Of a stretch of DNA of 64,000 bases, positions 32,873-41,851 are shown in pieces. The notes under the pieces were generated by a model. The model was not told the DNA's origin. It did not search any database and saw nothing but the letters and a program-made list of their open reading frames with translations. A program made the position numbers and the translations under genes. This stretch comes from Actinopolymorpha pittospori (GTDB taxonomy: Bacteria; Actinomycetota; Actinomycetes; Propionibacteriales; Actinopolymorphaceae), in contig NZ_JADBEM010000001.1 of assembly GCF_014873875.1 (NCBI RefSeq), positions 8,990,001 to 9,054,000 on the forward strand. Reading direction: 5' to 3'. Position 1 is the stretch's first letter; every line of letters starts with the position of its first letter.

Positions 32873-32896
32873 GCCCCGGGCGGGGCAGCGCTGCCC
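32873..32896. terminator. terminator between the O-methyltransferase gene and glgC
   Basis: GCCCC/GGGGC (32873-32886) and the 14-bp palindrome GGGCAGCGCTGCCC (32883-32896) overlap, then TT; they lie between converging genes and cannot form together. Confidence 0.5.
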
Positions 32897-32926
32897 TTGG
32901 ACCCGGGCCGGCCGCGGCTCCGACGA

Positions 32927-34153
32927 TCAGCCCGTGACGTGCTGGCCCTTGCCGAGCACGGTGATCCCGCTGTCGGTCACGGTGAAGCCCCTGGCCCGGT
33001 CGTGTTCGGGGTCCACGCCGATGCGGGCACCTTCGGGCACCACGATGTTCTTGTCCAGAATCGCGCGGCGGACCACGGCGCCCGCGCCGACGACCGTGCC
33101 GTCGAGGATCACCGAACTGGTCACCTCGGCGCCGTGGAGCACCCGCGTGGCGGGCGAGAGCACCGACTGCTCGACGTGTCCGCCCGCGACGATCGAGCCC
33201 ATCGACAGGATCGAGTCTCCGGCCTGGCCGCCTTCCACGAGCTTCGCACCCGGGAGCTGCGGGAAGCTCGTGTAGATGGGCCAGCGCGTGTTGTAGAGGT
33301 TGAAGACCGGGTCCACCGAGACCAGGTCCATGTGCGCCTCGTGGTAGGAGTCGAGCGTTCCGACGTCGCGCCAGTAGCTGCGGTCGCGCTCGGTCGTGCC
33401 GGGGACGTCGTTGTGGGCGAAGTCGTAGACCTGGGCCTCACCCTTGTCGGTCAGCATCGGGATGATGCTGCCGCCCATGTCGTGCACCGAGCCCTCGTCG
33501 TCGGCGTCCATCCGCAGGGCGTCGAGCAGCGTGTCGGTGGTGAAGACGTAGTTGCCCATCGACACGAAGGTCTCGTCGGGGTTGTCGGGCAGGCCCGGCG
33601 GCTGGGCGGGCTTCTCCAGGAACGCCCGGATGGACCGGCCGTCGGAGTCGGTCTCGATCACGCCGAACGCCGACGCCTGGTCCCGGGGCAGCCGGATGCC
33701 GGCCACCGTGACGCCGGCGCCGCCCTCGATGTGGGCGTCGACCATCTGCGAGACGTCCATCCGGTAGACGTGATCCGCGCCGAAGACGACGACGTAGTCG
33801 GGCTGGTCGTCGTAGATCAGGTTCAGCGACTGGTAGATCGCGTCGGCGCTCCCCTGGAACCACCGCGGTCCGAGTCGCTGTTGGGCGGGCACCGGGGTGA
33901 TGTAGTTGCCGAGCAGCGTCGACATTCGCCAGGTCAGCGAGACGTGCCGGTCCAGGGAGTGGGACTTGTACTGCGTGAGCACGCACAGCCGACGGATGCC
34001 GCCGTTGACCAGGTTGGACAGCACGAAGTCGATCAGGCGGTAGGTGCCGCCGAAGGGCACGGCCGGTTTGGCTCGGTCGGCCGTCAGGGGCATGAGGCGC
34101 TTCCCCTCACCGCCGGCCAGCACGATCCCGAGTACCCGCGGTTCCTTACCCAT
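32927..34153 (-). CDS. glgC: glucose-1-phosphate adenylyltransferase
   Basis: A 408-residue ADP-glucose pyrophosphorylase, full length. Nucleotide-binding LAGGEGKRLMPLT with AKPAVPFGG, glucose-phosphate/metal site VVFGADHVYRMD, YWRDVGTLDSYHEAHMDL and a C-terminal left-handed beta-helix (ILDGTVVGAGAVVRRAILDKNIVV). Makes ADP-glucose for alpha-glucan synthesis, used by the GlgA/GlgM protein encoded 1.1 kb away. No ribosome site; TAGGGT lies six bases before the ATG, a leaderless signature. Only 39 bp separate it from the divergent GNAT gene. Confidence 0.96.
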   Translation of the reverse strand: MGKEPRVLGIVLAGGEGKRLMPLTADRAKPAVPFGGTYRLIDFVLSNLVNGGIRRLCVLTQYKSHSLDRHVSLTWRMSTLLGNYITPVPAQQRLGPRWFQGSADAIYQSLNLIYDDQPDYVVVFGADHVYRMDVSQMVDAHIEGGAGVTVAGIRLPRDQASAFGVIETDSDGRSIRAFLEKPAQPPGLPDNPDETFVSMGNYVFTTDTLLDALRMDADDEGSVHDMGGSIIPMLTDKGEAQVYDFAHNDVPGTTERDRSYWRDVGTLDSYHEAHMDLVSVDPVFNLYNTRWPIYTSFPQLPGAKLVEGGQAGDSILSMGSIVAGGHVEQSVLSPATRVLHGAEVTSSVILDGTVVGAGAVVRRAILDKNIVVPEGARIGVDPEHDRARGFTVTDSGITVLGKGQHVTG

Positions 34154-34159
34154 ACGGGC

Positions 34160-34165
34160 ACCCTA
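34160..34165 (-). promoter_or_regulatory. candidate leaderless -10 box of glgC
   Basis: TAGGGT on the minus strand, six bases from the glgC ATG (34153). The 39-bp divergent gap leaves no room for a leader. Confidence 0.5.
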
Positions 34166-34192
34166 GCCCGCACCGATTACCACGAGGTCACA

Positions 34193-34738
34193 ATGGGCGG
34201 CATGCCTGAACTGGTCACCCCCACCCCAGATGTCCGGGCCTCTTTCCTCCTGGCGATGGCGGAGTTTCGCGCCGAGGGACGAGGGGGCAGCACGGACAAC
34301 TCCATGATCGGGAGGGAGCACCGGGAGTACGCGGCGACCTGGGACACGCCCGAAGGCTTCGCCGCCTACGTCGCCGACCTGCGGGCGGCCGCCTGGGAGG
34401 AGACGCCGCGGCCGGAGGGCTTCGTTCCCTCGACCACGCTGTGGTACGTCGAGAGCGCGGAGTACCTCGGCCGGCTCGCCATCCGGCACCGGCTCACGCG
34501 GTTCCTGCTCGACATCGGTGGACACATCGGCTACGACGTCCGACCGAGTGCCCGGCGGCGCGGGTACGCCACCGCGATGCTGCGGGCGGCCCTCCCGGTC
34601 GTCCGCGACCTCGGCATCGACCGGGCGCTCGTCACCTGCGACACCGACAACGTGGGATCGCGCAAGGTGATCGAGGCCAACGGCGGGACCTTCGAGGACG
34701 AGCGCAACGGGAAGTTGCGCTACTGGGTGGCAACCTGA
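34193..34738 (+). CDS. GNAT family N-acetyltransferase
   Basis: A 181-residue acetyltransferase. The acetyl-CoA site is GYDVRPSARRRGYATAML (motif A, R/Q-x-x-G-x-A form) and the C-terminal CDTDNVGSRKVIEANGGTFEDE is typical of the RimJ-like, actinobacterial PELV type. Substrate unknown. Starts possible at ATG 34193 (GAGGT four bases before) or 34202; I list the first. The 3' end overlaps the convergent MmcQ gene by 19 bp. Confidence 0.88.
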   Translation: MGGMPELVTPTPDVRASFLLAMAEFRAEGRGGSTDNSMIGREHREYAATWDTPEGFAAYVADLRAAAWEETPRPEGFVPSTTLWYVESAEYLGRLAIRHRLTRFLLDIGGHIGYDVRPSARRRGYATAMLRAALPVVRDLGIDRALVTCDTDNVGSRKVIEANGGTFEDERNGKLRYWVAT

Positions 34739-35106
34739 CCGTCGGCCTGGGCGTCAAGTTGGGCGACCAGCCGCTTCGGGGCGATCTGGCGGTAGGCGTC
34801 CTCGACGATCTCGGCGATCCGGTCCCAGTCGACCTCGACGTCGAGGTACACACCGAGCCAGCCGCGGTGACCGACGTAGGGCGGCCGGAAGAAGCGTTCG
34901 GGCTCCGCCTCGACCAGCATCTGCTGCACCCCCTCCGGCGCGGCGCAGCAGAAGGCGACCCGATCGTTGTGGTGGTGGTCGGCGTAGGTGACGAAGACCT
35001 TCCGGTCCCGGACGAACCACGTCGGCTCGCCATGGCTCAGCCGTTCGGTCACCTCGGGGAGCGCGACACACAGCGCCCGCACCTCGGCAAGCGGATCCGT
35101 TCTCAT
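34720..35106 (-). CDS. MmcQ/YjbR family DNA-binding protein
   Basis: A 128-residue protein with the CyaY-like fold of the MmcQ/YjbR family: LSHGEPTWFVRDRKVFVTY, RVAFCCAAPEG, GHRGWLGVYLDVEVDWDRIAEIVEDAYR. Family members bind nucleic acid or are of unknown function. ATG at 35106, with GGGAG nine bases before. Converges on and overlaps the GNAT gene by 19 bp; divergent from glgA. Confidence 0.88.
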   Translation of the reverse strand: MRTDPLAEVRALCVALPEVTERLSHGEPTWFVRDRKVFVTYADHHHNDRVAFCCAAPEGVQQMLVEAEPERFFRPPYVGHRGWLGVYLDVEVDWDRIAEIVEDAYRQIAPKRLVAQLDAQADGQVATQ

Positions 35107-35268
35107 CGCCTGATGCTCCCACGAGCCGGCCCGCGAGCCCGGTGGAACCAGCCACGTGGGAGGAACCGCGGTGAACGCGCCGGAACGGCAGGCGAACGCG
35201 AGGCAACGGCGCGACCCACCGCGGGTCCTGGACGGGACCGAAGGGTTCATCCGGTCCACGTCGAGCCG

Positions 35269-35274
35269 TAGAGT
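35269..35274 (+). promoter_or_regulatory. candidate leaderless -10 box of glgA
   Basis: TAGAGT with six bases to the ATG at 35281 and no ribosome site. Confidence 0.45.
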
Positions 35275-35280
35275 CCGGGC

Positions 35281-36438
35281 ATGCGCGTCGCGATGCTCAC
35301 CAGGGAGTTCCCGCCGGAGGTCTACGGCGGCGCCGGAGTCCACGTGGACTACCTCAGTCGCGGGCTCGAGGCGCTCGTCGACCTCGACGTGCACTGCCTG
35401 GGGGCACCGCGACCCGGGGCCGTCGCGCACTCCGAGGAGGATCCCCGCCTGGTCGGGGCCAACCCGGCCCTGCGGATCTTCGCCGCCAACCTGGAGATGG
35501 CGGCCGCGCTCGAGCGGGCCGACCTCGTGCACTCCCACACGTGGTACGCCAACCTCGCGGGCCATCTCGGCAAGCTCCTGCACGGTGTGCCCCACGTCGT
35601 CACCGCGCACTCCCTCGAACCCCGACGGCCCTGGAAGGAGGAGCAGCTCGGTGGCGGCTACCGGCTCTCCTCCTGGGCGGAGCAGACGGCCTACGACGGA
35701 GCCGACGCGATCATCGCGGTCAGCGCGGCGATGCGCACCGACGTGCTCGAGTGCTATCCCCGGGTCGATCCTGACCGGGTTCGGGTGATCCCCAACGGCA
35801 TCGACAGCGGGCAGTACGCGCCCGACCACGGCACCGATGTCGTCGATCGGCTGGGCGTCGACCCGACCCGTCCCTCGGTCGTCTTCGTGGGCCGGATCAC
35901 CCGCCAGAAGGGCGTCTCCCACCTGCTGCGGGCAGCGGCGGACTTCGATCCCAAGGCACAGCTGGTGCTGCTCGCGGGCGCGCCGGACACTCCGGCCCTC
36001 GCCGCGGAGTCCACCGCGGCGGTCGAGCGGCTCCGGGCCAGCCGGGACGGCGTCGTCTGGGTCCAGGAGATGCTTCCGCGCCACGAGGTCATCCAGATCC
36101 TGACCCACGCCACGGTGTTCTGCTGTCCCTCCATCTACGAGCCGCAGGGCATCGTGAACCTCGAGGCGATGGCCTGCGAGACGGCAGTCGTCGCGAGTGC
36201 GGTGGGTGGGATACCCGAGGTCGTGCGCGACGGCGAGACCGGGCTGCTGGTGCCGTACGCCGAGGACGACCCGGCGGGGTTCGAGCGCGGCCTGGCCGAG
36301 GCGGTCAACGCTCTGGTCGCGGATCCGGCCCGGGCCGCCGCGCTCGGAAAGGCCGGACGAACACGCGCGGTCCAGCACTACGGCTGGGACGCGATCGCCC
36401 GCCGTACGGTCGAGGTCTATCGATCGCTCGTCGGGTAG
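35281..36438 (+). CDS. glgA: GT4 glycogen synthase / maltose-1-phosphate synthase (GlgA/GlgM)
   Basis: A 385-residue glycosyltransferase of the actinobacterial GlgA group (Rv1212c). N-lobe opening TREFPPEVYGGAGVHVDYLSRGL with the sugar-nucleotide loop; C-lobe GRITRQKGVSHLL, then the EPQGIVNLEAMAC motif whose Glu binds the donor. The group was first called glycogen synthase, but the Mycobacterium enzyme (GlgM) transfers glucose from ADP-glucose to glucose-1-phosphate to make maltose-1-phosphate for the GlgE route. Either activity pairs with glgC here. Leaderless-type promoter; a strong terminator follows. Confidence 0.93.
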   Translation: MRVAMLTREFPPEVYGGAGVHVDYLSRGLEALVDLDVHCLGAPRPGAVAHSEEDPRLVGANPALRIFAANLEMAAALERADLVHSHTWYANLAGHLGKLLHGVPHVVTAHSLEPRRPWKEEQLGGGYRLSSWAEQTAYDGADAIIAVSAAMRTDVLECYPRVDPDRVRVIPNGIDSGQYAPDHGTDVVDRLGVDPTRPSVVFVGRITRQKGVSHLLRAAADFDPKAQLVLLAGAPDTPALAAESTAAVERLRASRDGVVWVQEMLPRHEVIQILTHATVFCCPSIYEPQGIVNLEAMACETAVVASAVGGIPEVVRDGETGLLVPYAEDDPAGFERGLAEAVNALVADPARAAALGKAGRTRAVQHYGWDAIARRTVEVYRSLVG

Positions 36439-36516
36439 GGCGTGCCGCCCAGACCGAGCTGCCCCGAGCCGGGGGAAGCGTAGGAAGCGGCGAAAGCCGC
36501 GGGGAAGACGGAAAAA

Positions 36517-36553
36517 CCCGGTGCCGCTCGCCGCCGGGTCGAGCGGCACCGGG
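36517..36553. terminator. strong bidirectional intrinsic terminator after glgA
   Basis: A perfect 14-bp stem CCCGGTGCCGCTCG / CGAGCGGCACCGGG with a nine-nt loop. CGTCTTT follows on the + strand, and GGAAAAA precedes it, giving a good U-tract for the opposite strand. It occupies the 420-bp gap 36439-36858, with a second hairpin at 36740. Confidence 0.85.
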
Positions 36554-36739
36554 CGTCTTTCCCGTGGGCGACTCAGCTCGACTCGTACGCGCGGAGGGTG
36601 GTCCGCTCCGGCGTTACCCCACATGCCGAGTGCCGTCGCCCGCAGCCAGACCTACCCCGCACTCTCCCGAGGCCAAACCCAGCGGTCCCAGGCTCCCGGA
36701 ACTCCGGACTCCGTGCCGGCCGCCGCGGCGAAACGAAGC

Positions 36740-36781
36740 GGCCGGCTGACCCGCACCAAGTGCTGCGGGCCAGCCGGCCGT
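36740..36781 (-). terminator. intrinsic terminator of the subtilase gene
   Basis: Stem of 16 bp with one A/C mismatch (CGGCCGGCTG-A-CCCGCA / TGCGGG-C-CAGCCGGCCG), eight-nt loop; reading leftward it is followed by CTTCGTTTCG. Located 78 bases beyond the subtilase stop. Confidence 0.8.
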
Positions 36782-36858
36782 GGATCTTCCAGCTTCTCGA
36801 ATCGGCCTTCCCAGTCGATCAGGGTCCCTGCCCGACCACGACCTCAGGGCCTGGGCGG

Positions 36859-39800
36859 TCAGGAACCGACGGCGTAGGCGCGCACCACCGTCTGCTCCAC
36901 CGAGTTGCCCTTCGCGTCGGTCGCCTTGGCGCGCAGTGACACGTAGTCCGCGCCGCTCGCCGGGGTCCGCACCCTGGCGAGCCAACGGTCGCCGCCGGCG
37001 TTGTCCACCACCGCCCGGCGCCACGTCTTTCCGTCGTCGACCGACACGTCGACCTGCAGGTGCAGGACCCGGCCGGCCTTGGAGCCCGGCTGCGCCTCCA
37101 CGCTCAGCGGCACCAGCGCCAGCCGGCCCTCATGGTTGCGGTTGAACTGGTCGACCCTGGGCGCGAACCGGATCACCGACAGCGGGAGCGCGGTCGGCGC
37201 GCCACCACCGACGCGGCCCGAGGTGAAGGTCCATACGTTGTCGATCTTCGTGGACAGCTGGGAGTACGACGGTCGGGTGGCGCTGGCCTCCAGCCGGAAC
37301 GACGCCTTGGCGCCGGGCACGGTCACGGGGCCGTCGAAGTAGCCGGGGTACTCCGAGTCGGCGACCTTCCTGCCGTCGCGGAAGAGCCGGGTCCGTGCGG
37401 TGTCGACCAGGGAGGCCCCCGGGTGCCCCGCACCGTCGGAGAACATCGGCAGGTAGACGTCGATCTCGTTGCCCAGCCGCGAGACGGCGGGGTAGCCCTC
37501 GTCCGAGCCGAAGACCGGACCGAACACGGCCGCGTTCCACTGCTCGGAGACGGACTGGCCCGCCCGGTAGCCGCGTACCTCCCCCTCGAGCGCCGTCTGG
37601 TCCATCGGCCAGCCGTCCTGGTCGTAGACGACCTCGCTGAACGTCGGCGCCCAGCGGATCGATCCCGGCTCCAGGAAGCTCGTGACCTTGTGCGGAAGGT
37701 CGAAGCTCAGTCCGGCGGTCCACCCACTGGCACCGCTCTCCTCCGCGTACCCGTAGACGGACCGGCTCGCCAGGCGACCAGGCTGCTGCCGCGCGAAGGA
37801 GGAGACGACCTTGCCGAGCTGGCCGTCGCTGACCGTACGCGCGAGCCCGTCGAAGAACCGGCCGGACCGGGTGGCCATCAGGCCGTAGAAGTAGGGGCTG
37901 TCGGCGAAGTTCTCCTCCGGCCCCGGGACGGCCCACTGACTGCCCGACTCCGAGACCATCTCGTCGGCCGGGACCTTGGGGCCCATGTGGCCGGCGTAGA
38001 GGTTGTCGAAGGAGAAGGCCAGCAGCGAGGAGTTCAGTCCGCCGTTGTCCGCGGTCCGGGTGTAGCCGAGGTCGACCACGGCCGGCGTGACGGAGGACCG
38101 GCGCACGGTGGTCGTCACCGGCTTGGCCTTTCGCGCGTCGACGGTGATCGTGGTGTCGCCGGACAGGACGAGACGCGGCCGCACCATCATCACGAAGTCC
38201 CCGTCCTCGGTCGGCGGGAAGAACATCGACTCGAGGAGGTACTCACCCTTCGGCAGCCTGATCCGCGTCGTGCCGTCCTCGCCCGCCGGGAACTCCCAGA
38301 CCGGGACGTCGATGCCGTAGAGCATGTCGTTGCCGTCAGTGGTCGGCTGGCCCTGCCGGTCGAGGTGGTTGACGGTGAGGTCGTAGCTCTCGACCTCCTT
38401 CTCCACACCCAGTGGCGTGGCGAGGGAGACTCCGGCACCGCTCGCCACGAGGCGGCCGCTGTAGAAGCCGTCCGGGCCGTCGTGGTTGGTGTGGGACGTC
38501 ACCGAAACCGACGCGGAGCCGCCGGCGGGCACGGTGACCGTGTCGGCGCTGAGCTCCAGCGCGGACGCCGGGGCGTCCTCGCCGTTCGGGCCGGTCATGG
38601 TCGCGGACAGGGACAGCGTGGCGTCGGCCGTACCGGCGTTGCGGTAGGTGACCTCCTTGGTCACCGCCTCGTCGTCGGAGTGCGGCCACCGCGCGAGGCC
38701 GAACGACACACACACCGGGTCGGTCGTGACCTCCTGGGTGATCGCCTTCGCCACGTCGACCCGGCCGGCGCCCTGTTCGAAGACGCTCAGGTCCGGGTTG
38801 GCCTTGGCCGAGGCGGTCAGGGTGGACTTGAGCTGGTCCGCCTGCCAGGTGGGGTGCTGCTGCAGGAGGAGGGCGGCCGAGCCCGCGACGTGCGGGGTGG
38901 CCATCGACGTGCCGCTCATCCGGACGTACCGGTCGCCGACCAGTTCGCCGAGTTCGGTGCCGGCGGCCCGGGCGGCCACGATGTCGACACCTGGTGCGGT
39001 GATGTCGGGCTTGATGCCGCCGTCACCGAGGCGCGGTCCGCGGCCGGAGAACTCGGCGAGCTGGTCCTCCCGGTCGACCGCGCCGACGGTGAGGGCGGCC
39101 TCGGCGCTGCCGGGTGAGTCGATCGTTCCCGCGTCCGGACCGTAGTTTCCGGCCGCGATCACGAAGAGCGTGCCGGTCTGCTCGGTCAGGGTGTTGACCG
39201 CTTCTTCCAACGGGTCGATTCCGGGCGTGTCACCGCCACCCAGGCTGAGGTTCACGATGTCGGCGTCCTGTGCGGTCGCCCACTCCATGCCGGCCAGGAT
39301 GGACGACTCGGTGCAGCCTCCCCCGTTGTCGCAGACCTTGGCGTCGAGCAGCTTGGCGTCGAACGCGACGCCCTTGTACCGGCCGTCGGAGGCCGCCGCG
39401 GTGCCGGCGATCGTGGAGGCGACGTGCGTGCCGTGGCCGTACCCGTCGCCCGGAGTGTCCTCGGTGAAGTTCTGCGCGGCGACGACCTGTCCGGCGAGGT
39501 CGGGGTGGGTCGTGTCGATCCCGGTGTCGAGGACCGCGACCGTCACACCTTCGCCGGTGTAGCCGGCCTCCCAGGCCGCGGGCGCGCCGATCTGGGGAAC
39601 GCTCTGGTCGAGGACCGGTCGGCGAACGCCGTCCAGCCACACCTTGCGCACATCGGAGCCGAGGGCGCGGGCCTCGCCCCGTTGGGGGGCGAGCTGGCGC
39701 CAGAAGGTGGCGGCGTCGCGCTTGTCGACCGTGACGGCGGTGCCGTCGACGGACGGCAGCGCACGGATGGTCTCCCCGCCGGCCGCGGCGAGGCGGGAGC

Positions 39801-40341
39801 GGTCGCCGGACTGCGCGCCGGCCCCTGCGTAGGTGACGATCAGCGGGACGACGTCGCGGTGGGCGTCGTCGTAGCGATCCTTCAGCAGGCCGGTCACGTC
39901 GAAGAGCCGGCGGTCGATCCGATCGGCCCGAAGCAGCGGAAGCGCATCGGAGGGGACGACGTACAGGTGTCCCTCCGCGCGGTGGGTGAGGAAGGTGATG
40001 CCCCCTCGTCCCTTGCCCGGGACGACGGTCCCGGTCGGTGCGTTCGCCGACGGCAGGACCACCCGGTCACCGGTCACGAGCGTGACCGAGACGGCGGATC
40101 CCTTCGCGGGCGAGCCTTCCTGGGCCGTGGGCGGAGCTGACATCGCCGGCGGAGCGCCGGCCCAGCCGGCAGGACCGAGCGAGACGGCCAGGCCGGCGAT
40201 CACGCCACCGATGCCCACGACCCGGACGCGGCGCCCGAACCGATGGCTGATGGCGTGGCCGCGGGTGCCGTGTTCGGCGGCCGTGGGGGCGCTCCCGCGA
40301 TCTCTGAAGCGGGCGCGGATACGACGTCGCAGAGCACTCAA
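36859..40341 (-). CDS. large secreted S8 subtilisin-like serine protease
   Basis: A 1160-residue exported subtilase. TTG at 40341 is selected because GGGGAGG is six bases upstream; an in-frame GTG at 40374 has no ribosome site. A basic region of 45 residues precedes a hydrophobic export segment (VRVVGIGGVIAGLAVSLGP). The catalytic triad is complete: D272 in VLDTGIDTTHPD, H306 in GHGTHVAS and S479 in GTSMATPHVAGS. A propeptide of about 190 residues precedes the domain. The C-terminal 650 residues are beta-rich with Ig/Fn3-like segments (VTVPAGGSASVSVT, DVSVDDGKTWRRA) that may bind substrates or the wall. Extracellular protein degradation. Confidence 0.93.
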   Translation of the reverse strand: MSALRRRIRARFRDRGSAPTAAEHGTRGHAISHRFGRRVRVVGIGGVIAGLAVSLGPAGWAGAPPAMSAPPTAQEGSPAKGSAVSVTLVTGDRVVLPSANAPTGTVVPGKGRGGITFLTHRAEGHLYVVPSDALPLLRADRIDRRLFDVTGLLKDRYDDAHRDVVPLIVTYAGAGAQSGDRSRLAAAGGETIRALPSVDGTAVTVDKRDAATFWRQLAPQRGEARALGSDVRKVWLDGVRRPVLDQSVPQIGAPAAWEAGYTGEGVTVAVLDTGIDTTHPDLAGQVVAAQNFTEDTPGDGYGHGTHVASTIAGTAAASDGRYKGVAFDAKLLDAKVCDNGGGCTESSILAGMEWATAQDADIVNLSLGGGDTPGIDPLEEAVNTLTEQTGTLFVIAAGNYGPDAGTIDSPGSAEAALTVGAVDREDQLAEFSGRGPRLGDGGIKPDITAPGVDIVAARAAGTELGELVGDRYVRMSGTSMATPHVAGSAALLLQQHPTWQADQLKSTLTASAKANPDLSVFEQGAGRVDVAKAITQEVTTDPVCVSFGLARWPHSDDEAVTKEVTYRNAGTADATLSLSATMTGPNGEDAPASALELSADTVTVPAGGSASVSVTSHTNHDGPDGFYSGRLVASGAGVSLATPLGVEKEVESYDLTVNHLDRQGQPTTDGNDMLYGIDVPVWEFPAGEDGTTRIRLPKGEYLLESMFFPPTEDGDFVMMVRPRLVLSGDTTITVDARKAKPVTTTVRRSSVTPAVVDLGYTRTADNGGLNSSLLAFSFDNLYAGHMGPKVPADEMVSESGSQWAVPGPEENFADSPYFYGLMATRSGRFFDGLARTVSDGQLGKVVSSFARQQPGRLASRSVYGYAEESGASGWTAGLSFDLPHKVTSFLEPGSIRWAPTFSEVVYDQDGWPMDQTALEGEVRGYRAGQSVSEQWNAAVFGPVFGSDEGYPAVSRLGNEIDVYLPMFSDGAGHPGASLVDTARTRLFRDGRKVADSEYPGYFDGPVTVPGAKASFRLEASATRPSYSQLSTKIDNVWTFTSGRVGGGAPTALPLSVIRFAPRVDQFNRNHEGRLALVPLSVEAQPGSKAGRVLHLQVDVSVDDGKTWRRAVVDNAGGDRWLARVRTPASGADYVSLRAKATDAKGNSVEQTVVRAYAVGS

Positions 40342-40571
40342 TGCGGACCTCCCCGTCGAGGAGACGGGGATCACGGGCTTCGCGTGACCGCGACCGACGA
40401 CCCCCGTCGAGACAGCCGCACCCTACATACCCGGTATGCAGGAGTAAAGGTGCGTGTTCACCCAGAGATACTCAGAGGTCGACGCTTCGTCATCAAGTTG
40501 GTCAGAAGGTGCCAACTACGACGTCGTGGACGTCCCGCGCAGGCCGCCGTGGTATGAATCGGGCATGACGA

Positions 40572-40606
40572 GGCCCCGGTCGGAAGCTGACGTTCCGACC
40601 GGGGCC
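40572..40606 (-). terminator. intrinsic terminator of the DUF3117 gene
   Basis: Perfect 14-bp stem GGCCCCGGTCGGAA / TTCCGACCGGGGCC with a seven-nt loop, 25 bases past the stop on the minus strand. Confidence 0.85.
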
Positions 40607-40631
40607 GTCGTGGTACGGCGTTCTGGTCCTG

Positions 40632-40799
40632 CTAGCCCACGACCGACTTGAGCGCGTCACCGAGCTCGCGGGCCTCGTCGGCCGAGAGCTCGACGACGAG
40701 CCGCCCGCCACCCTCGAGCGGAACCCGCATCACGATGCCCCGCCCCTCCTTGGTGACCTCCAGCGGTCCGTCGCCCGTCCGCGGCTTCATGGCCGCCAT
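40632..40799 (-). CDS. DUF3117 family protein
   Basis: A 55-residue protein of the actinobacteria-only DUF3117 family (Rv1211). Function is unknown. It begins MAAMKPRTGDGPLEVTKEG and contains MRVPLEGGGRLVVELSADEA, nearly invariant in the family. ATG at 40799 follows AGGAAAGGAG. The gene precedes the region of glgA/tag in Mycobacterium, and here lies beside a subtilase and PaaX, with its own terminator. Confidence 0.95.
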   Translation of the reverse strand: MAAMKPRTGDGPLEVTKEGRGIVMRVPLEGGGRLVVELSADEARELGDALKSVVG

Positions 40800-40993
40800 G
40801 CGCGCACTCCTTTCCTGTCGTCCGTGCGCGACGACTCCACACCGTGGAGGGTGCGAGGCCGCCAAGCGTGCCGATACGAGCCGCCATTATCCCGCATGCC
40901 GTCTCGACACTGGTAGCCAAGATCGGCAGGCCGCGCGTCCCGACCGTCCGCTTACGCCGGACCAGCCTGATTTCATCCGGCAGACTCGGGTTC

Positions 40994-41851
40994 ATGCAGG
41001 CCCGGTCGGCGCTGTTCGATCTCTACGGCGACTACGTCCGGTCGCGCGGGGGTAGCGCACCGATCGCGGCACTCGTCCGGTTGCTGGCGCCCCTCGGAAT
41101 CGCCGCCCCCGCGGTGCGTACGGCGGTGTCCCGGATGGTGCGGCAGGGCTGGCTCGAGCCCGTTCGCCTTCCGGTCGGGCCGGGATACGCCCTGACCCCC
41201 CGGGCCGTTCGCCGGTTGGACGACGCGGCCGCCCGGATCTACCGCACCCGGTCGGTGGACTGGGACTGCAGTTGGCACCTGCTGGTGATACCACAGATCC
41301 ACGGGCGAAGCGCGCGCGAGCGCTTCCAGGCCGGCCTCGGGTTCCTCGGCTACGCGCGACTCAACGCCGGTACGTGGCTCGCCCCGCGCCGCTCGGAGGA
41401 GGTCGACGCTCTCCTGCGGGCGGAAGGCGCTCGGGCGGACAGCTTCGTGGCCCGCGATCTCGGCGATCCCGTGGAGCTGGCTGATCGCGCCTTCGACCTC
41501 GCTTCGCTCGGCGCGGCGTACCGGAGGTGGCTCGCCGAGGCCCGCACGCTGGCGACCGACAGCGGCGGCACCGCGACCGCGCCCCCGACGGGCACGCCGG
41601 CAGGGGCGCCGGCCGCTGCCCAGGTCGACGCCGAGGAGGAGACGGTCCGGGCCTACGCGACCCGGAGCGTGCTCGTGCACGAGTGGCGGAAGTTTCTGTT
41701 CCGGGACCCCGGACTGCCGAGGGCGCTGCTACCCGCCGACTGGCCCGGAGACGAGGCGGCGGCGTACTTCGACACCCACGCGACGAGGTTGCTGCCATCC
41801 GCGGCCCGCTTCGTCGACACCTGTCTCGCCCACGACGGAGGACTCTCATGA
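40994..41851 (+). CDS. paaX: PaaX family transcriptional repressor
   Basis: A 285-residue regulator of the PaaX family, which in E. coli represses phenylacetate degradation genes until phenylacetyl-CoA binds. The N-terminal winged helix (SALFDLYGDYVRSRGGSAP ... GIAAPAVRTAVSRMVRQGWLEPVR) and the C-terminal DHYRSL-equivalent block (SVLVHEWRKFLFRDPGLPRALLPADWPG) are both clear. A 30-residue Thr/Ala/Pro-rich insert near 195-225 splits the middle. Its TGA overlaps the ATG of the enoyl-CoA hydratase, so it probably controls that gene. Confidence 0.9.
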   Translation: MQARSALFDLYGDYVRSRGGSAPIAALVRLLAPLGIAAPAVRTAVSRMVRQGWLEPVRLPVGPGYALTPRAVRRLDDAAARIYRTRSVDWDCSWHLLVIPQIHGRSARERFQAGLGFLGYARLNAGTWLAPRRSEEVDALLRAEGARADSFVARDLGDPVELADRAFDLASLGAAYRRWLAEARTLATDSGGTATAPPTGTPAGAPAAAQVDAEEETVRAYATRSVLVHEWRKFLFRDPGLPRALLPADWPGDEAAAYFDTHATRLLPSAARFVDTCLAHDGGLS